Notes: generated by a model from the letters alone, not told the origin. A stretch of 64,000 nt of DNA from Candidatus Levilactobacillus faecigallinarum (GCA_019113985.1 DXGJ01000062.1:1-64000), one strand, 5' to 3'; counted from the first letter of the stretch, positions 17,194 to 26,900 are shown. A program made the numbers and translations.

Positions 17194-18243
17194 ATGGTAT
17201 TGAATAGGCGGTCTATTTTAATAACTATGTTTTTTACTTTATTTGGCATTTTACTACTTGGTTTTCCAACTTTAGTAGCTAGTGCAGATACAAGTGCTTT
17301 TAACGTCACTCCATTATTACCACGCGATAATGCGCCAATGGCCTCTTACTTTCAGTTCATGACGCACCCAGACGAACAACGAACCCTACACCTTAAAATC
17401 ACAAATCAAGGAACAAAATTAGGTACCTACGACATCACCCCTCGAATAGCGACAACCAACAGTAATGGCTATTTGGATTACAGTCTAGACAATACGAATG
17501 ATGCCTTGCCTGCCCATACTAATCAGCTCTTTGAAAAGGGACGTATCCGAACCACTATCGCACCAAATACAACAAAGGATATTCCCATAAGCTTTCACGC
17601 ACCAAAACAATCATTTAAGGGGATTTTGTTAGCTGGTCTGACGGTTAGTCAACATCAAACCAACAAGACTGTTCAAAAGGGTAATCGTATTGTCGCCCGG
17701 ACCGAATACGTCATTGCTTTAGAAACCTATCAACATAAACCGCAAAGCATTGGTCTACCGAACATTACCTTCAAGGGCGCCCGCTATCAATTGGCCCAAG
17801 CACTACCGCAAATCACATTGGGTATCACCAACCATTCACCGCAACTAGTTTCCCAAGGGATGCTAACCGCAACCTTACGTGATGCAGCAGGCAAGGCGAC
17901 TGCCAAATTCAAGAAAGAGCAATTATTATTTGCCCCCCAAAGCGCCTTCGGCTTAAACCTATCCCTAAACAATCGACAACTACCAGCAGGGGCCTACACG
18001 TTAGTGGGCCGGCTCAAGGCCCATGGTGGTGGCGAATATCCGTTTGAATTTCCCGTTGAGATCACCGCTGCCCAGACTAGGAACGTCAAGCGGCACGCCG
18101 CAGACTTTGCAGCCAAGCCCACCCATAACTGGTTACTTGATGGGGCCATTGCCGCATTGGTATTGGTTGGTAGCGGTGTTGGTTACCAACTTGGGAGGAA
18201 GCGACACGCTCTGCGAGAACCGAAACATTCAAGAAACCGGTGA
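17194..18243 (+). CDS. WxL-interacting protein (DUF916 + DUF3324), membrane anchored
   Basis: The 349-aa product has a signal peptide (residues 1-32, ending LVASADT), a peptidoglycan-binding DUF916 domain (FNVTPLLPRDNAPMASYFQF through about residue 150, with GILLAGLTV), a DUF3324 host-binding domain (about 160-290) and a C-terminal membrane helix (LLDGAIAALVLVGSGVGYQLG) followed by a basic tail. Such proteins hold WxL partners at the cell surface. AAAGGA lies 9 nt before the ATG. Its flanking WxL genes are the obvious partners. Confidence 0.92.
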   Translation: MVLNRRSILITMFFTLFGILLLGFPTLVASADTSAFNVTPLLPRDNAPMASYFQFMTHPDEQRTLHLKITNQGTKLGTYDITPRIATTNSNGYLDYSLDNTNDALPAHTNQLFEKGRIRTTIAPNTTKDIPISFHAPKQSFKGILLAGLTVSQHQTNKTVQKGNRIVARTEYVIALETYQHKPQSIGLPNITFKGARYQLAQALPQITLGITNHSPQLVSQGMLTATLRDAAGKATAKFKKEQLLFAPQSAFGLNLSLNNRQLPAGAYTLVGRLKAHGGGEYPFEFPVEITAAQTRNVKRHAADFAAKPTHNWLLDGAIAALVLVGSGVGYQLGRKRHALREPKHSRNR

Positions 18244-18320
18244 AAACTTTCGATTGTTTAATAACATATGTTAAATAACATAATTTTATGACAGCGAATT
18301 ATGCGTTAGAGGGGGATGCG

Positions 18321-19058
18321 ATGAAGCGTACAATTTTTAAAATGCAACATTGGATTTTAATTATTTTAATAATCGTCATACTTGATATTTGCAACGTGTC
18401 TGCAACTGCAACCGCGACAACTAATTTTACTTCTGATCCACCATCCGTTAAAACACGTGGGATAATTGGCTGGATTACCTCCGAATTTACAAGCCTAGTA
18501 AAAAATATCTCAAGCCAATTCCCACATCTGAATCCTAGCCAAACAAAGGACATCGCACAACAAATTAAAAATGCTTCATCGAATTCCAGTAAAATTACCG
18601 AGATTTTAAATAATGCTCAGGTAGCTGAAGCTAAAGCGGCTAAAACAGAAAGTCCCTCCGGTAAATTAAACTTTTCGCGAGATACTCGACCACCGGATTT
18701 TTCTTTTCCTGATATAAAAATCACTGGCATAACGCAACAGGTTCAACTGAATCTTAGTGATAACAAAATCGATGTAGACAGCACGCCCAAAAAGAACTGG
18801 ATCCTTCAAGCGCAGTTGTCGAATTTTAAAGATACAAATAATCATTTACTCGATGCCACATTGGCGTTAATGGACAAATCGTCAACTACCTTAGCTACAC
18901 TAACCACTGATGGAAAGGCCGTGCCATTGATGACAAGCCAAAGTTATAAAAAGGGCGGTATCTATATACCAAAGGCAGTCCTGAATATTGAACCTATAAC
19001 TTACAGCGGTACCTATTCAGCTATCATCACCTATAGACTGATCAATGGCGTGGGTTAG
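18321..19058 (+). CDS. Second WxL-like surface protein
   Basis: Starting at ATG 18321 (GAGGGGG 5 nt upstream) the protein is 245 aa. It has an N-terminal hydrophobic signal (WILIILIIVILDICNVSATATA), a polar helical region rich in Ser/Asn/Lys, and a C-terminal domain with W-I-L in KKNWILQAQLSNF and the terminal YSGTYSAIITYRL, matching the ends of WxL domains. The second tryptophan of the usual final block is Tyr. It lies 78 bp after the DUF916 gene and closes the cluster before a strong terminator. Confidence 0.75.
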   Translation: MKRTIFKMQHWILIILIIVILDICNVSATATATTNFTSDPPSVKTRGIIGWITSEFTSLVKNISSQFPHLNPSQTKDIAQQIKNASSNSSKITEILNNAQVAEAKAAKTESPSGKLNFSRDTRPPDFSFPDIKITGITQQVQLNLSDNKIDVDSTPKKNWILQAQLSNFKDTNNHLLDATLALMDKSSTTLATLTTDGKAVPLMTSQSYKKGGIYIPKAVLNIEPITYSGTYSAIITYRLINGVG

Positions 19059-19099
19059 TCAGTATCTCACAATTAGATAAAGGATTAATAATTTTCGGT

Positions 19100-19152
19100 T
19101 GTTGCTTAAAGAGCCCCGCTCTAAATAAAAGGGCTGGGCTTTTTAAGCAACA
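19100..19152. terminator. Bidirectional terminator between the WxL cluster and the glycosyltransferase gene
   Basis: Long inverted repeat GTTGCTTAAA...AGCCC / GGGCT...TTTAAGCAAC between convergent genes. Confidence 0.8.
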
Positions 19153-19167
19153 TGTTTTTGTCAGGTA

Positions 19168-20106
19168 CTATTTTTCCTCCCGCACCACATACTGCGGCCG
19201 GTGTTTGGTCTCCCGGTAGACCCGACTGATATACTGCCCCAGGATACCCAGACAGAAGAGCTGAATCCCGCCAACTAGCAGGATAATGACCACCAGCGAA
19301 GGCCATCCCTCGGCGGCACCGCCCACAGTCAGCGCCCGGACGAATACGAAGACCAGACCCACCAGCGACAGGAGAAACGACAGACTGCCCACCCAAGTCG
19401 CGAGCTTGAGTGGCGCATCCGAGAAGTCGATGATGCCCTCCAACGAGTAGGCGAAGAGCTGTGAGAGTTTCCAGTGGGTGGTACCGGCCACCCGGGGTTG
19501 GCTCTCGTAGGTCAGGTAGGTGGTCTTAAACCCGACCCAACTAAAGATGCCCTTAGAGAACCGGTTAAACTCCGGTAACGACAACACCGTATCGACGAAC
19601 TGGCGGGTCATCAGCCGGTAATCCCGCGCGTTGGGTTCGATGCGCACGTCGGAGAGACGGTTAATGACCCGGTAGAAGCTGGTCGACAAGAAGGCTCGTA
19701 GCTTACTTTGGCCCTGACGGTTACGCTGAATCGTGCCGACACAGTCGTAGCCTTGGTCCTGAATCAACTCGAGCATCTTGGGCAATAACTCCGGTGGGTC
19801 CTGGAGATCCACGTCCATCACCGCCACGTAATCACCGGTCGCCGCCTGTAGGCCCGCGGCCAGAGCCGACTCCTTGCCGAAATTGCGGGCAAATGAGCGG
19901 TAGTGGACCATCCCCGGGTACTTGCGGTGGAGCTGTTTCATCTCCGCCAACGAGTTATCCGTTGATCCATCGTCGATGAAGACGTACTCGGCTGTCAGTT
20001 TCTCAGCCGAAAAATTGGTCGTGAAGACCCGGTTGACGGTCTCGAAGAATAGTGGAATGGATTCCTCCTCGTTGTAGCATGGAATCACTAAACTAATCGT
20101 TTGCAT
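19168..20106 (-). CDS. Family 2 glycosyltransferase, bactoprenol glucosyltransferase type (GtrB/YfdH-like)
   Basis: The 312-aa product has a GT-A fold at the N-terminus (ISLVIPCYNEEESIPLFFE, FIDDGSTDNSL), the nucleotide-sugar site DVDLQDPPELLPKM, the family loop RNFGKESALAAGL and two C-terminal membrane segments (about 235-258 and 268-292). Such enzymes move a sugar from UDP-sugar to undecaprenyl phosphate for wall or polysaccharide decoration. AAAGGAGG lies about 10 nt before the ATG. The GtrA-like protein at 12874 could be the flippase partner, although the genes are 6 kb apart. Confidence 0.92.
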   Translation of the reverse strand: MQTISLVIPCYNEEESIPLFFETVNRVFTTNFSAEKLTAEYVFIDDGSTDNSLAEMKQLHRKYPGMVHYRSFARNFGKESALAAGLQAATGDYVAVMDVDLQDPPELLPKMLELIQDQGYDCVGTIQRNRQGQSKLRAFLSTSFYRVINRLSDVRIEPNARDYRLMTRQFVDTVLSLPEFNRFSKGIFSWVGFKTTYLTYESQPRVAGTTHWKLSQLFAYSLEGIIDFSDAPLKLATWVGSLSFLLSLVGLVFVFVRALTVGGAAEGWPSLVVIILLVGGIQLFCLGILGQYISRVYRETKHRPQYVVREEK

Positions 20107-20122
20107 GCCACCAGGCCTCCTT

Positions 20123-20320
20123 TCAAACTGAGTGCTGATTCAAAAGCGTCATAAACGGGACCGATGACCCCGTTGCCAATTGAATGATCCGTTGGGCAGT
20201 CTCGAAATCTTGCTTATCCATCAGAACCACATCCGTCGTTGCGTGCAGAACAACGGGATGGTGCGTGGTCGTGGCCAGCGTTGTGAGTTGGTCAACGTTA
20301 GGTGTTTTGCGTGTTGCCAT
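20123..20320 (-). CDS. Small protein resembling Phd/YefM-type antitoxins (65 aa)
   Basis: The segment PVVLHATTDVVLMDKQDFETAQRI resembles the Phd/YefM core (P-V-x-I-T-x-x-x-x-x-V-V-L-M-s-x-e-D-F/Y-E). No toxin gene is next to it: the downstream gene is the glycosyltransferase, 16 bp away. An AAAGGAAG ribosome binding site lies 8 nt upstream. It could be a lone antitoxin remnant or a protein adopted into the glycosyltransferase operon. The match is by eye and weak. Confidence 0.5.
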   Translation of the reverse strand: MATRKTPNVDQLTTLATTTHHPVVLHATTDVVLMDKQDFETAQRIIQLATGSSVPFMTLLNQHSV

Positions 20321-20595
20321 ATTACCGTCTTCCTTTCACTGGCCGCCGCGGGGTACCCGACGACCATCATCAATAAAGCCATCATAGTCTCATTCGTTGC
20401 GGGGGGCATTGACGATTCCCTAAATATTGTCTGACAAATTCTCAGAAAGGCCGTAGGTTAGTTTTCTGGCCGTGAAAAACGTTATTCGTGGACAAGCCGA
20501 CCACAAAGCTGAGGAAACTTTCATCCCGAAACTAAAATCCCCACGGTTGACATCATTTAAGATGAAAACCATAGGGACTCGTTCGGTAACTGTTT

Positions 20596-21210
20596 TTAAA
20601 GCCAGGCGACCGTCATGAGTTGCCGGCGATTCTGGGGATGTTGCACCTCATCGATCAAGGCCAGAGCCATGTCGGCATAGCTGATTGAGGAGTCGCCGTT
20701 TTGGTCATACAGTAGCACATCGTGGCCCACTTGATAGTGGCCCGTTGCGGGGCCGTCCGGCAAATAATTCATTGGTGGCGCCACGTAGGTCCAATCAAGG
20801 TCACTGTCCCGGAGCACCTGCCGGGCAATTTGGTGTTGCCGACTTGAGTGCCGCATGATTAGCGGCAGTTTATCCCCAACGGTCTTGGTGCGCGCTGTGT
20901 CGAGAAATAGGGTGGCCCCGGAGCCCACCACGATTAAACGTGTCGCCGTCCCCGTTAGGCACGCCACTAAATGCTGATTGACGCGGGAATAATCGCTCTT
21001 TTTCCCCGACGCAAAGGTACAAATGATGACATTAAAGGGGGCCAGATCCGTGGCGGTCAGGTCGAAAATGTCTTTTTCCACCGTGGTAACGGGCGCGGTG
21101 AGATGCGCCGCGTTGCGGACAATCGCCGTCACGTCCAGGTTTCGGTCCAATGCGACTTTCAGCACGGCTTGACCCGTTTTCCCGGTTGCCCCGATAATTC
21201 CTAATTTCAT
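20596..21210 (-). CDS. NAD(P)-binding oxidoreductase, NmrA/atypical SDR family
   Basis: The 204-aa protein begins MKLGIIGATGKTGQAVLKVAL, a Rossmann G-x-x-G-x-x-G loop, followed by VTAIVRNAAHL and VIICTFASGK; SSRQHQIARQVLRDSDLDWTYVAPPMNY is typical of the NmrA-like/SDR_a5 group. AAGGAG lies before ATG 21210, so the longer open frame to 21294 is not used. It stands alone; the substrate is unknown. The gap 20321-20595 shows no gene, only a weak hairpin near 20535-20580. Confidence 0.85.
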   Translation of the reverse strand: MKLGIIGATGKTGQAVLKVALDRNLDVTAIVRNAAHLTAPVTTVEKDIFDLTATDLAPFNVIICTFASGKKSDYSRVNQHLVACLTGTATRLIVVGSGATLFLDTARTKTVGDKLPLIMRHSSRQHQIARQVLRDSDLDWTYVAPPMNYLPDGPATGHYQVGHDVLLYDQNGDSSISYADMALALIDEVQHPQNRRQLMTVAWL

Positions 21211-21425
21211 GTAAGCATCTCCTTGGTACTTAAACATAAATGGTCTTAACTGGCTTAAGCATAAAGGTTTAGTCCCCAATAAACAACAATCCACTCTTCA
21301 TCACTGGCACCGCTAATCTTTATCAGCCAAGAAGTTTACCGAAAAATCTTGATGGCGGGCCTGTTGACCATCCCAATAGTTTGCTATAGTGGAAATAAAG
21401 TGACAATTTCGGAGATGGTTAGCTT

Positions 21426-23051
21426 ATGGATTGGGAAGAAGCGTTCGAGCCGCAGATTTTGGACCGTGGCTACGATTATCAACGACGGGGACTGGTCCAG
21501 GACCTTCAGGTGGTGGGTGAGACCCTAACGGCGACGGTACTAGGCTCACAGGCCTACCGGGTCACTATCACGCTGGACGCCGGGGAGATGACCGCGGCCG
21601 CGTGTGATTGCCCCTACGCCCTGGAGCACGCCACCTGTAAACACATGGCGGCCGTGCTCTTTGCCTGGGACCAGCAGGATGGTCACATCGACCAGACGCC
21701 GGACCTCACCGCGCTGGTGAACCAGGCCAGCCCCGAACAACTCTGCCAGCTTGTCACGACGGCGCTAACCCGCGAACCATCGTTGATTAACGCGTTTAAA
21801 CAGATTGTCGCACCAGAAGTCATCAGTTCGGACCTGACGGCCTGCCAAGCCGCGGTGGACGCCATTTTTGACCGTTACACGGATGACGCTGATTTTATCG
21901 ACTATGAGGCGGCCAAGGGCTTTGCGGATGGCCTTCTGATTTTCCTGCAAGATGACCTGCAGACCTTGATTGACGCCGGACGGGTAGATACGGTTTTGCA
22001 AGTGCTGATGAATCTCTTTATGGCCCTTGATCGGGTCGATATCGATGATTCGGATGGCGAGCTCATTGCGCTATTCGACCAGTGCACGGACAACTGGGAA
22101 CAAATCATGGAACAGGCGACCCTGCCACAAAAGACCCGGGTCTTTACCTGGTTACAAGACCAGCTCTCCCGGCCGTTAGACACCGTCGGCGATAGCCTGG
22201 AGGACCTTCTGTTTAACGACTTCACGGAGCCAGCGTTCCTAACCGCGAAATTAACGTTAACGGCGCAACGCTTTCAAACTGCCAAACGGCAACGGAACGA
22301 CTGGGAGATGGACCACTGGGCCGGACGCCACTTGCGGGTCATGGATCAGGCTGGCGTTGCCCCGGAAAAAATTAAGGCCTTTTGTCAGGCTAATCTCAGC
22401 CTTAACCAGGTTCGGCAGTTTTATGTGACCTTTTGTATCCAGCATCAAGACTATCCGACTGCCATTCAACTACTAAAAACGGGCAAGCAGGTGCGTGATA
22501 ATTTTGATGGCCGCGTGATCCGCTATAGTCGGCAGTTGAAGGACTTGTATCAGCAACTGGGACAGACGGCCAACTACCAGCACGAACTCTGGCAACTGGT
22601 CACCCGCTACCAGCCGGCGGACTACGCTTTATTTCTCGAACTGAAGGGGCAATCCGACCCGCAGGCGTGGCCGGAAGAACGCGACCGCTTCTTTAAGATC
22701 GCGGTTAAGACGGCTTCAGCGGCGAATCTAGAGAGGCTCTACGCGGAAGAGGAACTCTATCCACGCTTACTCGAAGCCGTGTTAGCCGAGGACGGCCTCG
22801 AGGGGATTCGGACCTATGCGACCATTTTGCGACCGCGATATGCCCGACCGGTCCTGAAGAAGTATCAACGGACGTTGCAAGACCTCGCGGTTCCCGTGAC
22901 TGACCGAAAGCATTACCAGCACCTGGTAACGCTCCTACGTGAAATGGCCAGTTATCCCATGGGCCAGCTCATGGCCGAGGACTTGGTCAGCCAATGGCGC
23001 CAACAGTATCCGCGCCGGCGGGCGATGTTGGATGAGCTGTCACGGTTTTAG
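21426..23051 (+). CDS. SWIM zinc-finger protein
   Basis: The 541-aa protein has a SWIM zinc finger at about residues 58-78 (C-D-C-P-Y-A-L-E-H-A-T-C-K-H), preceded by EPQILDRGYDYQRRGLVQDLQVVGETLTATVLGSQAYRVTI. The remainder is helical and repetitive, consistent with an alpha-solenoid that binds protein partners. SWIM proteins of this type often lie near SNF2-like helicases; none is present here. Upstream GGAGATGG lies about 8 nt before the ATG. The molecular role is not known. Confidence 0.87.
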   Translation: MDWEEAFEPQILDRGYDYQRRGLVQDLQVVGETLTATVLGSQAYRVTITLDAGEMTAAACDCPYALEHATCKHMAAVLFAWDQQDGHIDQTPDLTALVNQASPEQLCQLVTTALTREPSLINAFKQIVAPEVISSDLTACQAAVDAIFDRYTDDADFIDYEAAKGFADGLLIFLQDDLQTLIDAGRVDTVLQVLMNLFMALDRVDIDDSDGELIALFDQCTDNWEQIMEQATLPQKTRVFTWLQDQLSRPLDTVGDSLEDLLFNDFTEPAFLTAKLTLTAQRFQTAKRQRNDWEMDHWAGRHLRVMDQAGVAPEKIKAFCQANLSLNQVRQFYVTFCIQHQDYPTAIQLLKTGKQVRDNFDGRVIRYSRQLKDLYQQLGQTANYQHELWQLVTRYQPADYALFLELKGQSDPQAWPEERDRFFKIAVKTASAANLERLYAEEELYPRLLEAVLAEDGLEGIRTYATILRPRYARPVLKKYQRTLQDLAVPVTDRKHYQHLVTLLREMASYPMGQLMAEDLVSQWRQQYPRRRAMLDELSRF

Positions 23052-23130
23052 TAAATCTTTTACGACTTCAAAACAGCCTGGTAAAATATTCAGTAAAATT
23101 AACGATGGTTTCATTAGGGGGGAAAAGACT

Positions 23131-23544
23131 ATGCCACAAGTGACACCCAAGTTTTACATTTCATCGCGCCTCAAGAATCGTGAGCAGGTGCGCATCGTGG
23201 CAAACCAGTTAACAGCCAACGGATGGCAGCAAACCTGTGATTGGACCACGTTTCCACCCGCAATGGGCAATACGCCCGCTGGCTTACGGGCCATCAGTGA
23301 ACAGGAAGTTGCCGGTCTTCAATCTGCTGATGTACTTATCATCTTGACGCCACAAGGGCGGGGGACGCACACCGAACTGGGGCTGGCCCTTGCCCTGGGG
23401 AAAACGATTTATCTCTACCACCCAGACACAACCTACTTTCAGCCCAACAAAGACACCTGTGCTTTCTACTGGTTACCACAAGTACATCAGTTAACCGGCA
23501 GTCTAGCAGCCGCCATCGTCGTTATTCTGCGAGAAAATTCTTAG
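23131..23544 (+). CDS. Nucleoside 2-deoxyribosyltransferase-like protein
   Basis: The 137-aa product starts at ATG 23131 with AGGGGGG 9 nt upstream. It has the layout of small nucleoside deoxyribosyltransferase/DNPH1-like proteins: FYISSRLKNREQVRIVANQL at the N-terminus, AISEQEVAGLQSADVLIILTPQGRGTHTELGLALALGKTIYLY in the middle. The glutamate of GTHTELGLALALG is the catalytic-type Glu of the family. Such enzymes cleave or exchange the base of deoxynucleosides or nucleotides. It lies 79 bp after the SWIM gene, possibly in one transcript. Confidence 0.8.
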   Translation: MPQVTPKFYISSRLKNREQVRIVANQLTANGWQQTCDWTTFPPAMGNTPAGLRAISEQEVAGLQSADVLIILTPQGRGTHTELGLALALGKTIYLYHPDTTYFQPNKDTCAFYWLPQVHQLTGSLAAAIVVILRENS

Positions 23545-23598
23545 CACAATCAGTCCAGCCATCAGGACTTTCACCTGGTGGCTGCTCTTTTTACAAAA

Positions 23599-24057
23599 AA
23601 TTACTAATTTGAAGGCCGTCCCTTGTTCGGCGTATTGTTTAATCAGCCGGCGCACACCAATGGCGATACCCAATTTCTGCTTCATCCCCAACGAATAGCC
23701 CTTCGCCGGCGCATCAATGTAGGCGGTCATCTTTAGCGTCTTGACCAAGGTCCTGGGGGTCACGTGAATAGAGGGTCAAGTTCTGGCGTCCCGTTAGAAA
23801 GGGGTAGATTGCGGGTGCTCAATCAAGGCGCCCACGTTCGTCAGGGCGGCATGGTTCGTTTCCGTGACCGGTACCTGGTCGACCAGAATGTCGCCGGTAA
23901 ACTTGGTGAGCCCCAGGATGGTTTTCATGATGGTGGTCTTATCGGCACCGTTCGGTCCAACCAGTCCCACGATATCGCCCGCTTCAAGGTCGAAGGTGGC
24001 TTGTTTGATAATTTGTTTGTGTTTGATGAAGGTGTTGACGTTCCGTAACCTTAGCAT
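23599..24057 (-). pseudogene. Decayed ABC transporter ATPase
   Basis: Pieces of one ATPase lie in three frames. Residues 1-87 from 24057 include GLVGPNGADKTT, where the Walker A glycine is Asp, and end near IEHPQSTPF. LTGRQNLTLYS continues in another frame around 23765-23797. KGYSLGMKQKLGIAIG follows from about 23703 in a third frame. After GIAIG the reading jumps straight to LIKQYAEQGT, so the segment with Walker B (LDEP) and the H-loop is deleted. Two frameshifts, a deletion and a changed Walker A make this a clear pseudogene of a bacitracin/antimicrobial-peptide-type ABC ATPase. Confidence 0.85.
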
Positions 24058-24488
24058 GCAAATCTCCTCCCAACTCGAACCCGTTAGTGGTGGTCCGTTT
24101 ACCCTTAATCTCGGCCATTTGGTGCTTACTTACAAGCAACCAAAGACGGATATTCCGCAAAAGGAAAGCAATAAGCACGCAACTACGCGTGACGCAACCC
24201 GGGATAAACACTGTCTTGGCAGCATTCTAGCGGGTTGCGTTATTAAAACACAGGATGAACTCAGTCACAGCTAAACGACGACGCCAAATTACTAATTTAT
24301 TCTCTAATAGGTCGTCGATATAAAAAAAGTCACCTTTCTATCCTGATTAAGTCGCGTCGTAAACCAATGCCCTTTCCGCTAAGCGGTGTACTTTAGCCCT
24401 AATCTTGAATAATTTCCGGCCGCACCACAGATAATCTGCTTGTTCGGTTTGAGCCGGTGGGTGGCCAGCTTAGATTGGAGTCCTAAGT
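24058..24488. other. Intergenic region without a supported gene
   Basis: This 431-bp gap contains an inverted repeat ACGCAACCCG / CGGGTTGCGT (about 24191-24240) and a second pair around ACGACG / CGTCGT (24276-24318), but no reading frame with a ribosome binding site. It probably includes the old promoter of the decayed ABC gene. Confidence 0.5.
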
Positions 24489-26195
24489 ATGGAAGTAGCT
24501 GCACCGAGATTCAAAACCATGATTGGTGTTGCCCAGTTAATCACCGTCCTGTCGAGTGCCGTGGGTGTCGCCATCCCGTTAGTTCTTAAGCAGGCCATCG
24601 ACGGTCGCCAAACGACCGGGTTTCGCATGGAACTGGCCCTATTAGTCCTCTTTCTGGTTCAGGCCATCATGGAGTCGACCGGGTCGTTCCTGATGGCCCG
24701 CGCGGGGGAGGCCCAGGTATTAGCGACCCGCTCGCGGATCACCCATCATCTCTTGTTTGCCAACAAGTCGTTCTTCGACCATCAGGTGGGCGACGACCTG
24801 GCCTCACACATCGTGGCCGACACCAACACCATCCGCGAGTTCTTAACACAAAACGTCACGCTCTTCGTCGCCGGTATCGTGACCATCGTGGGCTCGGTGA
24901 CCGCGCTGATTATCCTGGACTGGCGGCTCAGCCTGGTCATGATTGCCGCCTTACCACTGGCAGTGCTTGTAATCACACCGATTTCAAACGTAAGCGAGAA
25001 GTACGCCAAGCTGATGCAAGACGGTGTTGCCCAGGCCACCAGTGGCTTGGCGGAGTCGTTTCGGACCATCGAGCTGGTCAAGGCCAACACGGCCGAGGCG
25101 ACGACTAACCGCCGGCTAGACCACAACTTCAAGCGGCTCTACCGACTTTCCCTCCGAACCGACCTGATGGACGCCATCTCGTCACCCACGGTCTTGTTAC
25201 TCCTGTTCGGCGCCGTCGCGGTGATCTTCCTTTACGGCGGGCAACGGGTCGCGGCCGGCACGCTCTCCGTGGGGACCCTGATGTCCTTCCTGGTCTACGT
25301 TTTTCAACTGTTGAATCCGCTAGGGGGCCTGTCCACGTTCTTCGCCAGCTACGCTCGCATGAAGGGGGCCACGGCCAAGCTGAATACCCTGGAAAATGTC
25401 GCGGTGGAGGATACCGGTGGGGACGCCCAGCTCACACCGGGACCCTTGGCTTTTCGAGACGTCACCTTCAGCTACGACGGCCAACGGCCCATTTTAAATG
25501 ACGTGACCCTCAACATCCCCCTGAACAAAAAGGTCGCCATCGTGGGTCCCTCCGGTGGAGGCAAGTCCACGATTGTTGATCTGATCGAACGCTTTTATCC
25601 GGTCAACACCGGGACCATCGCCTACGATGACCGCAACGTCACGGCTTATAATTTAACCAAGTGGCGCCAGGCGTTTGCCCTGGTCAGCCAGGACAACAAC
25701 ATCATCGCGGGCACCATTCGGGATAACCTGACGTTTGGTCTGGAGCGGTCGGTCACCGATGATGCGTTGAAAACGGCGCTAAACCAGGCCGGACTCTTAG
25801 CCGAAGTAACCGCCTTTCCGGATGGTCTGAACACGGACGTCGGGGAGAACGGCACGCTCCTGTCCGGGGGGCAGAAGCAACGCATTCAGATTGCCCGGGC
25901 CTACCTCAAGAATGCCCGGTACATTATTTTCGACGAGGCCACGGCTAACCTGGACGCGGATGCCGAGCACCAGGTATCAGTCAGTCTCAATCAGCTTCTG
26001 ACCAACCGGACCGCCATTATCGTGGCCCACCGACTCTCGACCATCGTTGACGCCGATATCATCTACTTCCTAGAGAATCACCACATCACCGGTTGCGGGA
26101 CCCATGACCAGCTGATGGCGACCCACGCGACTTACCGCCGCTTCGTTAACGAACAGATTATTCACGTTCAGAAGCAGGCGAAAGAAACCCCATAA
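24489..26195 (+). CDS. ABC multidrug exporter (half transporter, LmrA/BmrA type)
   Basis: The 568-aa protein fuses an N-terminal six-helix membrane domain (about 1-300) to a C-terminal ATPase: Walker A GPSGGGKST (about 355), Q-loop VSQDNNIIAGTIRDNL, signature LSGGQKQR, Walker B YIIFDEATANLD and H-loop IVAHRLSTI. It would work as a homodimer exporting lipophilic compounds. Its N-terminus lacks the longer cytoplasmic lead of many family members but aligns with the first membrane helix. TTGGAG lies 8 nt before the ATG. It is followed by a strong terminator. Confidence 0.93.
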   Translation: MEVAAPRFKTMIGVAQLITVLSSAVGVAIPLVLKQAIDGRQTTGFRMELALLVLFLVQAIMESTGSFLMARAGEAQVLATRSRITHHLLFANKSFFDHQVGDDLASHIVADTNTIREFLTQNVTLFVAGIVTIVGSVTALIILDWRLSLVMIAALPLAVLVITPISNVSEKYAKLMQDGVAQATSGLAESFRTIELVKANTAEATTNRRLDHNFKRLYRLSLRTDLMDAISSPTVLLLLFGAVAVIFLYGGQRVAAGTLSVGTLMSFLVYVFQLLNPLGGLSTFFASYARMKGATAKLNTLENVAVEDTGGDAQLTPGPLAFRDVTFSYDGQRPILNDVTLNIPLNKKVAIVGPSGGGKSTIVDLIERFYPVNTGTIAYDDRNVTAYNLTKWRQAFALVSQDNNIIAGTIRDNLTFGLERSVTDDALKTALNQAGLLAEVTAFPDGLNTDVGENGTLLSGGQKQRIQIARAYLKNARYIIFDEATANLDADAEHQVSVSLNQLLTNRTAIIVAHRLSTIVDADIIYFLENHHITGCGTHDQLMATHATYRRFVNEQIIHVQKQAKETP

Positions 26196-26198
26196 CGA

Positions 26199-26247
26199 CC
26201 GTAAAACACCCGTTTAGACTGGTAGGTGGTCTAAGCGGGTGTTTTTT
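26199..26247 (+). terminator. Terminator after the ABC exporter gene
   Basis: Inverted repeat AAAACACCCGTTTAGAC / GTCTAAGCGGGTGTTTT followed by T-run. Confidence 0.88.
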
Positions 26248-26332
26248 GGTCGCGGCCGGTTGACTTGGAGTGGGGTTTAAGTCGTATCATAACCAGGAAT
26301 ACATGATAAAACTTATGGAAAGGATTGACGAC

Positions 26333-26896
26333 ATGCCAAGTGAATTAGAAAAGTTAGAGAACGGGGACTGGTACCATTTCTTGGACCCGGCCGTTGCGGC
26401 ACGGAAGGCCCGGGCGGCCCAACTCTGTCAGGAGTTTAACGCGATTCCGGCGACCGACCCGGCGGCCCAGACCGCCAAAATCAAGGAAATCTTCGGGTCC
26501 ACGGGGAAAAACGTCTCGGTGCAGGCGACCTTCAACTGCGACAATGGGGCCAACATTCACGTCGGCGAGGATTTTCTCAGTAACTACAACCTGACGATTC
26601 TCGACATCGCCCCCGTCACGATCGGAAATCACGTGATGATTGGCCCCAGCGTGGGCATCTACACGGTCAATCACCCCATGACCGCGGCGGGGCGCCGCGA
26701 TTATCTGGCTAAGGCCAGTCCCATCACCATCGGTAACGACGTCTGGATTGGTGGTAACGTCACGATTCTGCCCGGCGTTACGGTCGGTAATAATGTGGTG
26801 ATTGCCGCGGGCGCCGTGGTGACCAAGGACGTGCCGGCAAACGTGTTGGTCGGTGGGGTCCCCGCTAAGGTGATCAAGCCGCTCGAACAAGCCTAA
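26333..26896 (+). CDS. Sugar O-acetyltransferase (maltose/galactoside acetyltransferase, left-handed beta-helix)
   Basis: From ATG 26333 (AAAGGA 10 nt upstream) the protein is 187 aa. The N-terminal Mac domain reads [28 protein letters not shown]. Hexapeptide repeats follow ([28 protein letters not shown], then [40 protein letters not shown]). The active-site His is in TVNHPM. The enzyme moves acetyl from acetyl-CoA to a sugar hydroxyl. The longer frame from 26270 lacks a ribosome binding site. It is monocistronic, ending in a terminator. Confidence 0.93.
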   Translation: MPSELEKLENGDWYHFLDPAVAARKARAAQLCQEFNAIPATDPAAQTAKIKEIFGSTGKNVSVQATFNCDNGANIHVGEDFLSNYNLTILDIAPVTIGNHVMIGPSVGIYTVNHPMTAAGRRDYLAKASPITIGNDVWIGGNVTILPGVTVGNNVVIAAGAVVTKDVPANVLVGGVPAKVIKPLEQA

Positions 26897-26900
26897 ATAC

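Noticed and set aside
23764-24048. 94-aa plus-strand frame opposite the ABC pseudogene
   Set aside because: Shadow of the ATPase sequence on the other strand.
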